The notes beneath the pieces were generated by a model that did no database searches, had not been told where the DNA came from, and saw nothing but the letters and a program-made list of their open reading frames with translations. 64,000 nt of DNA from CBDHGY01 sp965263325. GTDB lineage: Bacteria > Pseudomonadota > Alphaproteobacteria > Caulobacterales > Hyphomonadaceae. Numbering within the stretch: position 1 is the first letter of the stretch; each line of letters starts with the position of its first letter. The stretch spans positions 310,001 through 374,000 of the forward strand of contig CBDHGY010000002.1 of the NCBI GenBank assembly GCA_965263325.1. Reading direction: 5' to 3'. A program made the translations under genes and the position numbers. This document shows positions 34,013 to 42,465 of the stretch, in pieces.

Positions 34013-34447
34013 TTAATCGGTGCACCAGTCAGGCTTCTGCGCAAGGGCTCGGCGGCCCTTATGTGGCCAGGGCGCAAGCTTACCAGCATCAACGCCAGCC
34101 TGGGCAACATCCAGACCATCTACGGCGAGATCGATCACCTCCCGGTCATAGCGATCTGCGCCGTATTTCGCGGTGATCTCTAACGGCTCCATACGCGTGA
34201 GATCCACCATGTATTCCTTGGCAATATAACCAAGCACGCGCTCAGCCTCACATTTTGCGCCGCCGCGCGCGCCGACACCGCCTGTCTCTGGTGCATCAAC
34301 ATTCGCCAACCGAAACTTCATTCCATTGATCCGGCCACTATCGCCGTCAGACCAGTAGATCTCATTGACGGTTTGATTGACCTGCTGAACCTCTGGTGCA
34401 GCGCAAGAGGTCAGGAGTAGGGCGGAGAAAGCAATAATTGATCTCAT
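34013..34447 (-). CDS. Staphylococcal-nuclease-like protein, putative lipoprotein
   Basis: 144 aa. A lipoprotein-type signal (IIAFSALLLTSCAA, Cys at about residue 15) is followed by one SNase-like domain: SDGDSGRINGMKFRLANVDA carries the Asp, the Arg and the second Asp of the nuclease site, then PE. Further on, DRYDREVIDL keeps the second Arg. The active site therefore looks complete. An insertion ETGGVGARGGAKCEAER follows the motif and is shared with the neighbouring gene. The protein should cleave nucleic acid in the periplasm or at the membrane. 30 bp separate it from the upstream homologue. Confidence 0.8.
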   Translation of the reverse strand: MRSIIAFSALLLTSCAAPEVQQVNQTVNEIYWSDGDSGRINGMKFRLANVDAPETGGVGARGGAKCEAERVLGYIAKEYMVDLTRMEPLEITAKYGADRYDREVIDLAVDGLDVAQAGVDAGKLAPWPHKGRRALAQKPDWCTD

Positions 34448-34477
34448 AGAGGGATCATGCAGTGTTCGTCTTGAGAT

Positions 34478-34996
34478 TCAATCTTGATTGCCGCCTGAGC
34501 ACCAATCCGGGCGAGGCTCCAACTCGTCTTTTCCACTATGTCGCCATCGTTTGTAATGTCCCTCTGCGGACGCCAACGATGCTAAATCCTTACCGTCCAC
34601 GGCGAGTTCCAGGAGATGGCGCTTACGAGGTGTTCTATCTCTACCATGCGAGTCGATGATCGAAACTGTTTTGGTCTCGGTTTGCTGCTCCACAAATTTT
34701 TCCGCTGCTTTTCCGAGTATGCGCTCACGTTCGCATTGCGCTGCGCCGACTGCGGCTCCAACACCGCCCGTTTCTGGAGCATCCCAGTCTTTAATGCGAA
34801 AATCCAAGTCAAACGGATAATTCTCAAAGCGAAGTTTTCCGCTATCTCCGTCATCCCATTCAATCTCTGCAATAGCCGGAAATTTGCCGTCGATACGTTC
34901 AGGAAGATCCTGTGTTGCGCCTGCCATACCCCAAAGCAAATAACCTGCAGCCAAACCACCCGCGCCGCCTAAAAGTAGCAACAATACAGATCTCAT
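34478..34996 (-). CDS. Staphylococcal-nuclease-like protein, membrane-anchored
   Basis: 172 aa; GGAGGGTGAAGG directly precedes the ATG. One N-terminal membrane helix (LLLLLGGAGGLAAGYLLWG), then a nuclease domain with WDDGDSGKLRF, FRIKDWDAPETGGVGA and GRDRTPRKRHLLELAV, so the Asp, Arg and Glu positions of SNase are recognisable. It is a diverged paralogue of the next gene downstream. The pair may serve DNA processing at the transfer channel (SNase-type ParB proteins occur in IncP plasmids) or act against incoming DNA; both are inference. Confidence 0.78.
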   Translation of the reverse strand: MRSVLLLLLGGAGGLAAGYLLWGMAGATQDLPERIDGKFPAIAEIEWDDGDSGKLRFENYPFDLDFRIKDWDAPETGGVGAAVGAAQCERERILGKAAEKFVEQQTETKTVSIIDSHGRDRTPRKRHLLELAVDGKDLASLASAEGHYKRWRHSGKDELEPRPDWCSGGNQD

Positions 34997-35206
34997 CCTT
35001 CACCCTCCACAATATCGACCTTGCAGAACGCAATTTGTGCACTCCGGTATACCCTACGTTCGTTGGGTGCCGTTCTAGTAACCGTGGCGCACTGCTTCTT
35101 TGTCGCTTTGTTTTTACGGCAATACCGATATGGCAAAAAGCCGACCTTTTTTGTTTCGATTTCAAATTGAATGTCGTAATGCTTGTCCCTGTGAGGGAGA
35201 AACAAA

Positions 35207-37837
35207 ATGAGGCTAGGGGTTAGAATTGCGGCAGCCTTGGGTTGGCTGAAGCGAAACTATGTTCTCATCGCGTCGGTACTCTTTTCTGCATGTACGCTCG
35301 GGCTCATGAGTATATGGAGCCTTCAACCCGATCTGGTTCCTTTAGTTGGCTCGAACGTCTCTTCCATTCTGATGCCGAACTTAACGAACTGGCATTGGGT
35401 CGGGGCATGGCTATCTCTGGGCACATTCGTTTTACTTAGCTCGTTCCAACTGGTTGGCCGGGTAAAGGGCGCGTTCTTCTGCAGCCTTCTGGCAATGCTC
35501 GTTAGCTCAATTGGTTGGGCGATTTTAGAATACGGTTCCCCCAATCAGGTGGAAACAGCGATACAAGGCTTGATGCTTTCGGCATTTTGGGGCGGGTGGA
35601 TAGTCCTGCAACTTACGACCTTTGATCTTATCTGGTTGGGCGATGACAGTGATGAAAGATGGTGGCCGAAACGCAATCTATCGGATCACAATGGTCGATC
35701 GTTTAGGGAACACTTCGTGTTCCTGTTTTTTAGCCTCATCGGATTGACGCTCATCGCAAGCTTGTGGATTTGGCCTGGGGCAAACCTTGGTCAAAGACAA
35801 GCATTCGATAGCAATTGGTCAGCATCCCTTGTTTTCTCATTGCTCGTGATCACAGCATTTTTCCCACTATTGAGAGGTAATTGGTTGAGTGCTCGTGCCC
35901 ATGCAACAGCGGCAAAACGCGCTTTCTGGCGCAAGGACGTCGTGTCACCATTGTCATTTGTCGTGATCGTTTCAACCTTAATTGCGGTATCATCGCTGGC
36001 ATACTTCGCTGCGAAATATGTGTCAGAAGAAATCAGTGTTGCGATCAGTTATGCGACATTCGTAGGTGTTTTTGTGCTTTTCCTGGTCGTCATCAGCACG
36101 CCGCATATCCTAAATTATCATCGCTACAGAAATGAAAAAGTAGCCGCTCAGTTCGACCAATATCCTCCAGCAATGGCAGGACTGGCTATTCCTCTCCACA
36201 CGCCAGCACAGTGGTTGAGCTATCTCGATACATTTATGGTCAAGGTTATCGCGCCATTGTCCGGGGGCACCCAAAAACGCTTTGCGCATGTGCACGTCAT
36301 TTTAATCTTAAGTTTTCTCAGCTTGCTCGGATTAGTATTGCCTAGGCCATTTGGACTTGTTCCAATCGTAATTGGAATTTTGCTCGCCATTGCATTGGGA
36401 CGGCGATGGGCATGGATTGAAGAAGACCGTGAAACCGCGTCTAGGTTAGAACAAACCAACGGATCAAATATTCATCTCGGTTTCGAAAGTGACTTAAAAG
36501 ATGAAGCCCTCACCGGGTACGTTGGACTTTTTATATTGGTGCCTCTCACCCTTTACCAAATTCAGGACATCACCGGCTTCCAACCGAGATTGGCGGAACA
36601 GTCGGGAAATATTCTGTTTGTCTGGATTGCATTTTTTGGTGGCGAACTCGCAAAAGCGGTTCCATTCGTTGATTGGTGGGACATCTACGGAAACTCAGAT
36701 TTATCATCTACCGGCAAGCACCTTACCTTTGCGTCTCGCGCTGCAGTCGACCTGATTATTTTGGCAGCCCTGTTTCAGGCGCTTAAGATTTGGCAGCGTA
36801 ATCGCGTGCAAACGACACTCTATGCTGACGGACACTTAGAAGCCTTTGATCCCTTCAAAGAACAAGAATTCTTTAGCCGTGGCGTAATCAGGCTTGCAGA
36901 GGTCAATACGGCACAGAGTGCAGGTGGTTCCTCCTCTAACCAAGAAGGCCCCTTGGGAGCTCGAATTGAGCAGCTTAGAAAAGAAAAACGCCTGATAGTA
37001 TTGAATGAATTAGGTGCTCGTTCGACTTATTTTGAAGTTCGCAAAAGTTTCATCGAGAGAATTGAAGAACATGTGAAAGCAAGAGGGAAGATTCTCAGGG
37101 AGTCCTCTAGCGTATATGAAAGTCCTGCTCCGTACAGTCGGCAGCGACTGGCTGAGCTCATAAAACAATCACACGACCAAGACTTACGTGCCGGGGCGCA
37201 CTGGATGATTGATCGTTGGAGCGTTTTGGTTGGAACACCCCTCGATCAACTAGGCCAGATTGCTCAGCGCTGGCAAACATTGCAGTTTCCCGCTGACAAT
37301 GACACCAATGCTTTTGCAACGATCAACTTCAAACGCATCCAAAAGATGGAGTTCGAACGCATACTTGTCGAGCTTGCTTCGTCGAACTGGATCAACCGAA
37401 TTCGGCAACAAGATGTAAGCGATCTAATGAATTGCCTCCATCGTGTGCGAAAGGAAGTGGAATTTGATTTTTCTCGAATTCTCGCGCTCGAAATATTCGC
37501 CCGTCTCAATACAGTGTACGCCGTCCTGTTTCTCTCAAAGTTTGTAATGACGAGCAATCACTTAGAGAAGAATGAGGATTGGAGACGAAAACTCATTGCA
37601 AAGGCGGAAGGACCCAACCCTGAAATGAGACTTGGTCGTGCTGAGATGAGAATGCGCGCTTATGATGCCGCTGCAGGTATCTCGCTAAACCCAAGCGCTA
37701 ATGATCAAGCCAGAAGAGAAGCGCATTGCTTGCTTGAGTTGATGGCGGGCGGTGACGGAGCAGAGGATTCTACCGAACGCGCGAGAGATCTGGCGGAGAA
37801 GTGCCGTTCGACTTTAGAAGCAGAAGGTCTCATTTAG
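35207..37837 (+). CDS. Large multi-pass membrane protein of unknown function
   Basis: 876 aa; GGGAGAAACAAA precedes the ATG. About ten or more membrane helices lie in the first 540 residues (for example LIASVLFSACTLGLMSIWSL and FAHVHVILILSFLSLLGLVL). The last 330 residues are soluble and helical (RQRLAELIKQSHDQDLRAGA, WINRIRQQDVSDLMNCLHRV). No ATPase, nuclease or transporter motif is visible and I recognise no family. It is divergent from the nuclease pair, and the base composition is lower in G+C than the trb genes. In a cargo segment beside defence genes, a membrane sensor/effector is conceivable, without evidence. Confidence 0.75.
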   Translation: MRLGVRIAAALGWLKRNYVLIASVLFSACTLGLMSIWSLQPDLVPLVGSNVSSILMPNLTNWHWVGAWLSLGTFVLLSSFQLVGRVKGAFFCSLLAMLVSSIGWAILEYGSPNQVETAIQGLMLSAFWGGWIVLQLTTFDLIWLGDDSDERWWPKRNLSDHNGRSFREHFVFLFFSLIGLTLIASLWIWPGANLGQRQAFDSNWSASLVFSLLVITAFFPLLRGNWLSARAHATAAKRAFWRKDVVSPLSFVVIVSTLIAVSSLAYFAAKYVSEEISVAISYATFVGVFVLFLVVISTPHILNYHRYRNEKVAAQFDQYPPAMAGLAIPLHTPAQWLSYLDTFMVKVIAPLSGGTQKRFAHVHVILILSFLSLLGLVLPRPFGLVPIVIGILLAIALGRRWAWIEEDRETASRLEQTNGSNIHLGFESDLKDEALTGYVGLFILVPLTLYQIQDITGFQPRLAEQSGNILFVWIAFFGGELAKAVPFVDWWDIYGNSDLSSTGKHLTFASRAAVDLIILAALFQALKIWQRNRVQTTLYADGHLEAFDPFKEQEFFSRGVIRLAEVNTAQSAGGSSSNQEGPLGARIEQLRKEKRLIVLNELGARSTYFEVRKSFIERIEEHVKARGKILRESSSVYESPAPYSRQRLAELIKQSHDQDLRAGAHWMIDRWSVLVGTPLDQLGQIAQRWQTLQFPADNDTNAFATINFKRIQKMEFERILVELASSNWINRIRQQDVSDLMNCLHRVRKEVEFDFSRILALEIFARLNTVYAVLFLSKFVMTSNHLEKNEDWRRKLIAKAEGPNPEMRLGRAEMRMRAYDAAAGISLNPSANDQARREAHCLLELMAGGDGAEDSTERARDLAEKCRSTLEAEGLI

Positions 37838-38188
37838 AATTACGGTATTGGCAGGAACGCGAGTAAAAGGAGACGTAGGAGTTTGTGCGTATTCTATATT
37901 GTTGCAACATCGAGAGCGTCTGTACGAAAGTCCTCTGTTCAACATTGAAAGCCAACTATTTGCTTAGTCTTTTGCACTTAAACGAATATTCGTTGAGGCG
38001 TAGCACGTTCCTTATATATAAAAGTCGTTATTGAGTGGAAATACTTAGAGGTGTATGCGTCGTCAGCTTGTTTTCCCTTTTGTGTCTGGACACGATGAAA
38101 GATTATGGGCGTGCGATGTCTGGCGCGCCGCAAGTGCAGCGATACTAAGCGCATCTGCCGTGACGAAACTACAGCTGCTCCAGACTTG
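37838..38188. other. Intergenic region with a 14-bp perfect palindrome
   Basis: 351 bases between the convergent membrane-protein and peptidase genes. The only notable structure is AACGAATATTCGTT (37981-37994), a perfect palindrome of a length expected a few times by chance in a window this size. I see no gene, no clear terminator and no repeat in the remainder. Confidence 0.25.
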
Positions 38189-38911
38189 CTATACAGCTAG
38201 ACCGAATGCCGGATAGTCGCCGATTCCTGATGAGCGATAAGGCGCATAGAAATATCCCCTATCTCCCCATCCTTCCCCGAAACTATTCTTGACAATCCAG
38301 CCGCCGAAATTGTCATCATATCCAACAATTGTCGCGACATGCCCGAATGTCTCATTTCGAAAATCGACTTCATACGGGTTTAAGCCAACCCATTCTACGA
38401 ATGCCCAGTCAATTGCCATAGCGGCCGCAACGGGCGTACCGTTTTGCAGAGCGTACTTAATTTCTTCGTCGCCCGAATAAGGGTCCAGCAAAGGAACGTA
38501 GATATCGCACTGGACGCTGCAATAGCTGTCTGTCCAAGGGAAAGGTCCTTGGTCTGCGAGCGGCACATACTGTTCGCTAAGACGATCTCGAACTCCTTCG
38601 GGATTGGCCCCATTCGCGCAATCGAGATTTGACGAACATGTGTGAATCCATCCGGCTGCCACCTCCAGGTTGGTTTTTTCAACTGCCAGATAATAGCTTT
38701 CGATAATAGCGGCGAAAGCGAATGCCGTGCAAGATGCATCACATGGAAATTGTTGCCGAACTGGGGTGATAAAACCTTGCTTGTGAAGATCCACGTTCGA
38801 AAGTTCTTGCAGGATCATTGCTTTGCGATCAGTGCCCTGGAATTCACCAGGTGCATATCGCGTGAAGAATTCAGCTTGCGGCGGTGTAAATTTGTGTAAC
38901 TGATCGCTCAT
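38189..38911 (-). CDS. Papain-like (C1A) cysteine peptidase domain protein
   Basis: 240 aa. The papain triad is readable: Cys61 in PCDASCTAFAFAAIIES, with a Gln seven residues before (oxyanion hole), His191 in FGHVATIVGYDD, and Asn209 in GGWIVKNSFGEGWGDRGY. The region before the Cys is only about 55 residues and there is no signal peptide, so this is a compact, probably cytoplasmic or locally acting form rather than a secreted pro-enzyme. Its ATG overlaps the stop of the lipoprotein gene (ATGA), so the two are made together. Substrate and role unknown. Confidence 0.82.
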   Translation of the reverse strand: MSDQLHKFTPPQAEFFTRYAPGEFQGTDRKAMILQELSNVDLHKQGFITPVRQQFPCDASCTAFAFAAIIESYYLAVEKTNLEVAAGWIHTCSSNLDCANGANPEGVRDRLSEQYVPLADQGPFPWTDSYCSVQCDIYVPLLDPYSGDEEIKYALQNGTPVAAAMAIDWAFVEWVGLNPYEVDFRNETFGHVATIVGYDDNFGGWIVKNSFGEGWGDRGYFYAPYRSSGIGDYPAFGLAV

Positions 38912-40380
38912 TCGACACCGAGCTCTGTAAGTTTTATCGTGGCTTCAATGTTGGCAATGCGGGCCTGTTTTTCGAGTGTATCTGCCGACAGCATATTGAT
39001 TGTTTCTTGGCTGTCAGTTGGTGCTGGAGGATTAAGTTTGGCTTCGGCTTCTTTAATCGCCACTTCAGCTTGCAGCCGCTTTAGCGTCTTATCCAGCTCA
39101 GATTGCGCTTCTGCTTCGCGCGCAGCTTCGAGCGCCAAAATTTGACCTGTAAGGGCTTCTGAAGCCGACATGACCGATGAAATTGGCGCGGCGATTTGCT
39201 TGTACCCTGCTTTTGATAGGTAACCCTTGTCAGTAAACTCAATGGTATACTCGACACTCTCAAATGGGTCCGCCGAGATGATAAGTTTGTTGATGAATCC
39301 AAGTTGAGCGACAGTCGCTTTATGGTCATCAATTTCCTCGAATTGAGCGTCATTATTGAGATCAAAGCTGCTTGGTTTCGAGTTTTGAAGTTTCTCAAAA
39401 ACAAGTCTGGCTGGTTGTGGCGTGCGGTAGGCGATACCTTCTATTTTAGATAGTGAATCTACACCTTTTGAGTCCGTTCCATTTGCGGTGCTATCTGCTT
39501 CCAATCTGAAAAAGACAGATACGCTGCGTTTTTGTTCGCCTGTTGGGTCACCAACCCATTCCTTTAGAACCTTCTCTGGAAGCTCATAGGCACTCGTGCG
39601 CCCACGTTCGCCGCCAGACATTGGCCAATAGATGGGGTCTGTCGTGTCCGATATTGGCTTTAGCAAGTCTGCGACGAGTGCTGTTTGGGTCGCTACGGCC
39701 GCTTGCGCCTTTTGTACGTCTTTGATTTTCGTCATGATGTTTGAATCAAGACCAGGATCGCTTGCATCAACGATCCCATCGTAATCGGCAATCAGCTTCG
39801 TGAGTTGCGCTTTTTCATCGTTCAGCGTTTTGGTGCGTGTTTTCAACTCGGCCAACCCTTCATTTGCGGCCTTCACTTTTTCTGGAATTTCATTTTTTAC
39901 GTTGCATACATGCTCAGGAGCGCCAGAAAAACCACCTGGCACGCCCATGGCTGCCCCTGCAATCTTTATGGCTGAAACAAGGGCTGGACCAGCTTCATCT
40001 TTGACCGTCGCATTAATGGATTTCAGCATCCGGGTGTTTTCATGAAAGGTGATTTCAACGCCAGCTGAATTGAACGTGGTGGAAAGCGAACCAGGATCGA
40101 TCACGAAACGCGCTGCAGAATCTTCAATTGAGCGTTCGACTACATCAAAGGTCGTTGCGACTTTCATTTCCGCAGGTTTGAGATCCTTTCCAGTACCTGA
40201 TTTGGCGATACATTTGGCTATTCGCCGTGTGATCTTAATTTCAAACTGTGTCATCGGTAAAGCGTGCACAATACCGGTTTGGGCTGCAGCTTGCTTCGGA
40301 TAGGGCTTGACGGACAAGGTTGAACTGCAACTGGTAACAAGGAGTGCAGGTACGGCAACGACTAGACTTACGAGTTTCAT
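38908..40380 (-). CDS. Lipoprotein with coiled coils, unknown function
   Basis: 490 aa. A lipobox LLVTSC puts the lipidated Cys at residue 18. Coiled-coil segments occupy about residues 175-235 (LAELKTRTKTLNDEKAQLTK) and the last 90 residues (AREAEAQSELDKTLKRLQAE). Between them is a beta-rich section (YWPMSGGERGRTSAYELPEK onward). No enzymatic motif is seen. It is translationally coupled with the papain-like peptidase downstream, which suggests that the two act together, for example as a surface-tethered partner and a protease. Family not recognised. Confidence 0.75.
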   Translation of the reverse strand: MKLVSLVVAVPALLVTSCSSTLSVKPYPKQAAAQTGIVHALPMTQFEIKITRRIAKCIAKSGTGKDLKPAEMKVATTFDVVERSIEDSAARFVIDPGSLSTTFNSAGVEITFHENTRMLKSINATVKDEAGPALVSAIKIAGAAMGVPGGFSGAPEHVCNVKNEIPEKVKAANEGLAELKTRTKTLNDEKAQLTKLIADYDGIVDASDPGLDSNIMTKIKDVQKAQAAVATQTALVADLLKPISDTTDPIYWPMSGGERGRTSAYELPEKVLKEWVGDPTGEQKRSVSVFFRLEADSTANGTDSKGVDSLSKIEGIAYRTPQPARLVFEKLQNSKPSSFDLNNDAQFEEIDDHKATVAQLGFINKLIISADPFESVEYTIEFTDKGYLSKAGYKQIAAPISSVMSASEALTGQILALEAAREAEAQSELDKTLKRLQAEVAIKEAEAKLNPPAPTDSQETINMLSADTLEKQARIANIEATIKLTELGVE

Positions 40381-40620
40381 GTGGTCCCCACCATATAAAT
40401 TTTGTCAACACTTGGTAGCGAGAATGACCAAGCAACTACGTTAAATTGAGAACAGCGAGACATTTAAGCTCTTCAGAGTCAAGTAGGGAGTTAGCGAGAG
40501 CTGGCTTTCATGAGCCCAGCAGATCTCTTTACTGAAGATTTCGTATCGAAAGCCCAGGCGCATGTCCAGAGTTTCCCCGCGATTCACCAATGACAGCCTG
40601 ATTGCGAACAAAACCAGACG

Positions 40621-42465
40621 TTAGGGTCCTGGAGTGTTTGCAACACCAGCTGGAGCAAGCATCTCTTCCAACCATGTGATCGAGCCTCCCGTTTCATCGC
40701 ATCTCGTAAAAAAAGCCCGCTGCTTTGCGCGGGTAAATGCCACAAAAAACGACTTCATTTCCTCGGAATCGGGTCTGAGACTCCACCAACTCTGGCCGTC
40801 TAATCCCAAGAAGATCATGGTATGGAACTCCAGACCCTTGCTCTTGTGGATTGTCATTAGAGGAACCTCGCCAAGCCCTTCGAAACGGTCCAGCGTTTCG
40901 CTCCATGAAGCTGCGTCTTCCGCGCACTCTTGCATCAATGCAATGACGCCGCTCTTTATTCGATTGTAATCTGCGTCCCTGCGGTAAGCTGCAACGGAAC
41001 TGCGGAACGCGCTTTCGCCCAAACAGTCCATCGCTAAAGTGAAAAGCCTCGCACTCCGGTCTCGACTGACGGCGCGCTGCATGGCTGATCTGATCGCTGA
41101 AACAGAGGCCTCCAATTCATCACGAATCGCTTCTCCTCCAACCTCATCGTCTTCTTCGATCGCTCGGAGTGTCCGTAAAACATCGAGGGACGAATCCCAA
41201 GCTTCCGGGGCTTTGCCCGTCGATCCAAGACGCAATAGGGGGATCACCGCCCGGGTCAGTTCCTCCGTCAGAGTGTCCTGTATAGGAACACCCCCCACAA
41301 TGCGGGCCACGTTTCTAAGTGTTAGACCATTGGCCGCGAAGGCATCTCTGAAATCGGCCTCCACAGTGTCTGCTTGCATACGAACCAGTAACGCGAACTC
41401 GTGCGGCTCCGCGGTTCCGTCCCGAACTTCGCCAGCGATCCATGCTGCGAGGCCAGTTTGTTCCTCCTCCTTCGTCGAGTAGGTCCAAATTGCCGCTACA
41501 TCTCCGTCGGTTTGCCGGTTCGCTTTCGCCTCAATCTCAGGGCTTTCTTGATCGATATGTTGGGCAATAACATGTTGGATACTGACCAGGTCCTCATGGG
41601 ATCGCCAGTTCGATAGGAGAGTCACTTCTTCAGTCTCAAAATCGGCTGCCAAACGGTCGAAACCATCGGGCATCGCACCAGCCCACCCCATAATTCGTTG
41701 TTTATCGTCGCCGACTGCTGTCAGCTTTGTACTCGATCCCAGAAACGCCGTCTTTAAGAGCTCGTATTGCGCCTCTGTGGTATCCTGGAACTCGTCCAAG
41801 AATACGAACGGGTACGTCAGTCGCAGCGCGCCGCGAATGTTAGGGCGAATCCGCAGCAAGTATTCCGTCAACCGGTTCAGCATTGGAAAAGCAAGTCGCG
41901 TCTCGGTCGGATTCCGGTATGCCTCACCCCACCAAGCTTCCACTAACCTGCTCCAAAGAGGTGACAAATCCGCTGTACCGATCGGAAGCCTTGCGTTCGC
42001 AACGTGTTTTTCGAGGGACTGATGCGACAGGTTCGGCGCTCCATGCCCGCGCAAGAACTCATCCCAGTCCATCCTACGAGGAAAGGTGATCTGGTAATCA
42101 GGGGAAGGCCGGTAAGGAGGCGGAATAGCCACTCCGAAACGATCGATGAGGGTCTTGGTGAAGGCGTCGAACGTCATGGAGTCAAACCGCCTCGCCATGT
42201 CTGACGGGCAGCGTTCGCGTACCCGCTCGCCAAGGTTTTTTGCCGCGTCCCGCTTGAAGCTAATCGCCAGGATTCGGTATGGCGGCCGACAGGTGCCGGT
42301 CTGCAGCAGGTAAGCCGCCTTTTGAGCTAGAAACTCAGTCTTCCCGGCACCTGCGCTTGCAGTAACACAAACGCTCACATCGCTGTGACCGAGAGCCTCT
42401 AGCGCGGCCGGTTCAAGCGAAGCAATTCCTTGCGGTTGCCAATCTTCTCGCCGAACGAAACCCAC
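40621..42465 (-). CDS. gajB: UvrD/Rep-like helicase of a Gabija-like system (GajB-like)
   Basis: 614 aa from a GTG that shares one base with the upstream nuclease gene stop (TAGTG). Superfamily 1A helicase motifs in order: motif I ASAGAGKT (36-43), motif II FVFLDEFQDT (about 230), motif III VGDDKQRIMGW, then MTIHKSKGLEF (about 532) and VAFTRAKQRAF near the end. Its partner gene encodes an OLD-family ATPase-nuclease, the pairing that defines Gabija. Described GajB proteins are about 490 aa, so this one is larger. Nucleotide-depletion sensing and DNA end action of Gabija are known for studied members; here inferred by family. Confidence 0.85.
   Translation of the reverse strand: MGFVRREDWQPQGIASLEPAALEALGHSDVSVCVTASAGAGKTEFLAQKAAYLLQTGTCRPPYRILAISFKRDAAKNLGERVRERCPSDMARRFDSMTFDAFTKTLIDRFGVAIPPPYRPSPDYQITFPRRMDWDEFLRGHGAPNLSHQSLEKHVANARLPIGTADLSPLWSRLVEAWWGEAYRNPTETRLAFPMLNRLTEYLLRIRPNIRGALRLTYPFVFLDEFQDTTEAQYELLKTAFLGSSTKLTAVGDDKQRIMGWAGAMPDGFDRLAADFETEEVTLLSNWRSHEDLVSIQHVIAQHIDQESPEIEAKANRQTDGDVAAIWTYSTKEEEQTGLAAWIAGEVRDGTAEPHEFALLVRMQADTVEADFRDAFAANGLTLRNVARIVGGVPIQDTLTEELTRAVIPLLRLGSTGKAPEAWDSSLDVLRTLRAIEEDDEVGGEAIRDELEASVSAIRSAMQRAVSRDRSARLFTLAMDCLGESAFRSSVAAYRRDADYNRIKSGVIALMQECAEDAASWSETLDRFEGLGEVPLMTIHKSKGLEFHTMIFLGLDGQSWWSLRPDSEEMKSFFVAFTRAKQRAFFTRCDETGGSITWLEEMLAPAGVANTPGP

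Noticed and set aside
37981..37994. AACGAATATTCGTT palindrome as an operator
   Set aside because: Perfect 14-bp palindromes occur a few times by chance in 64 kb, and the site lies between convergent genes.
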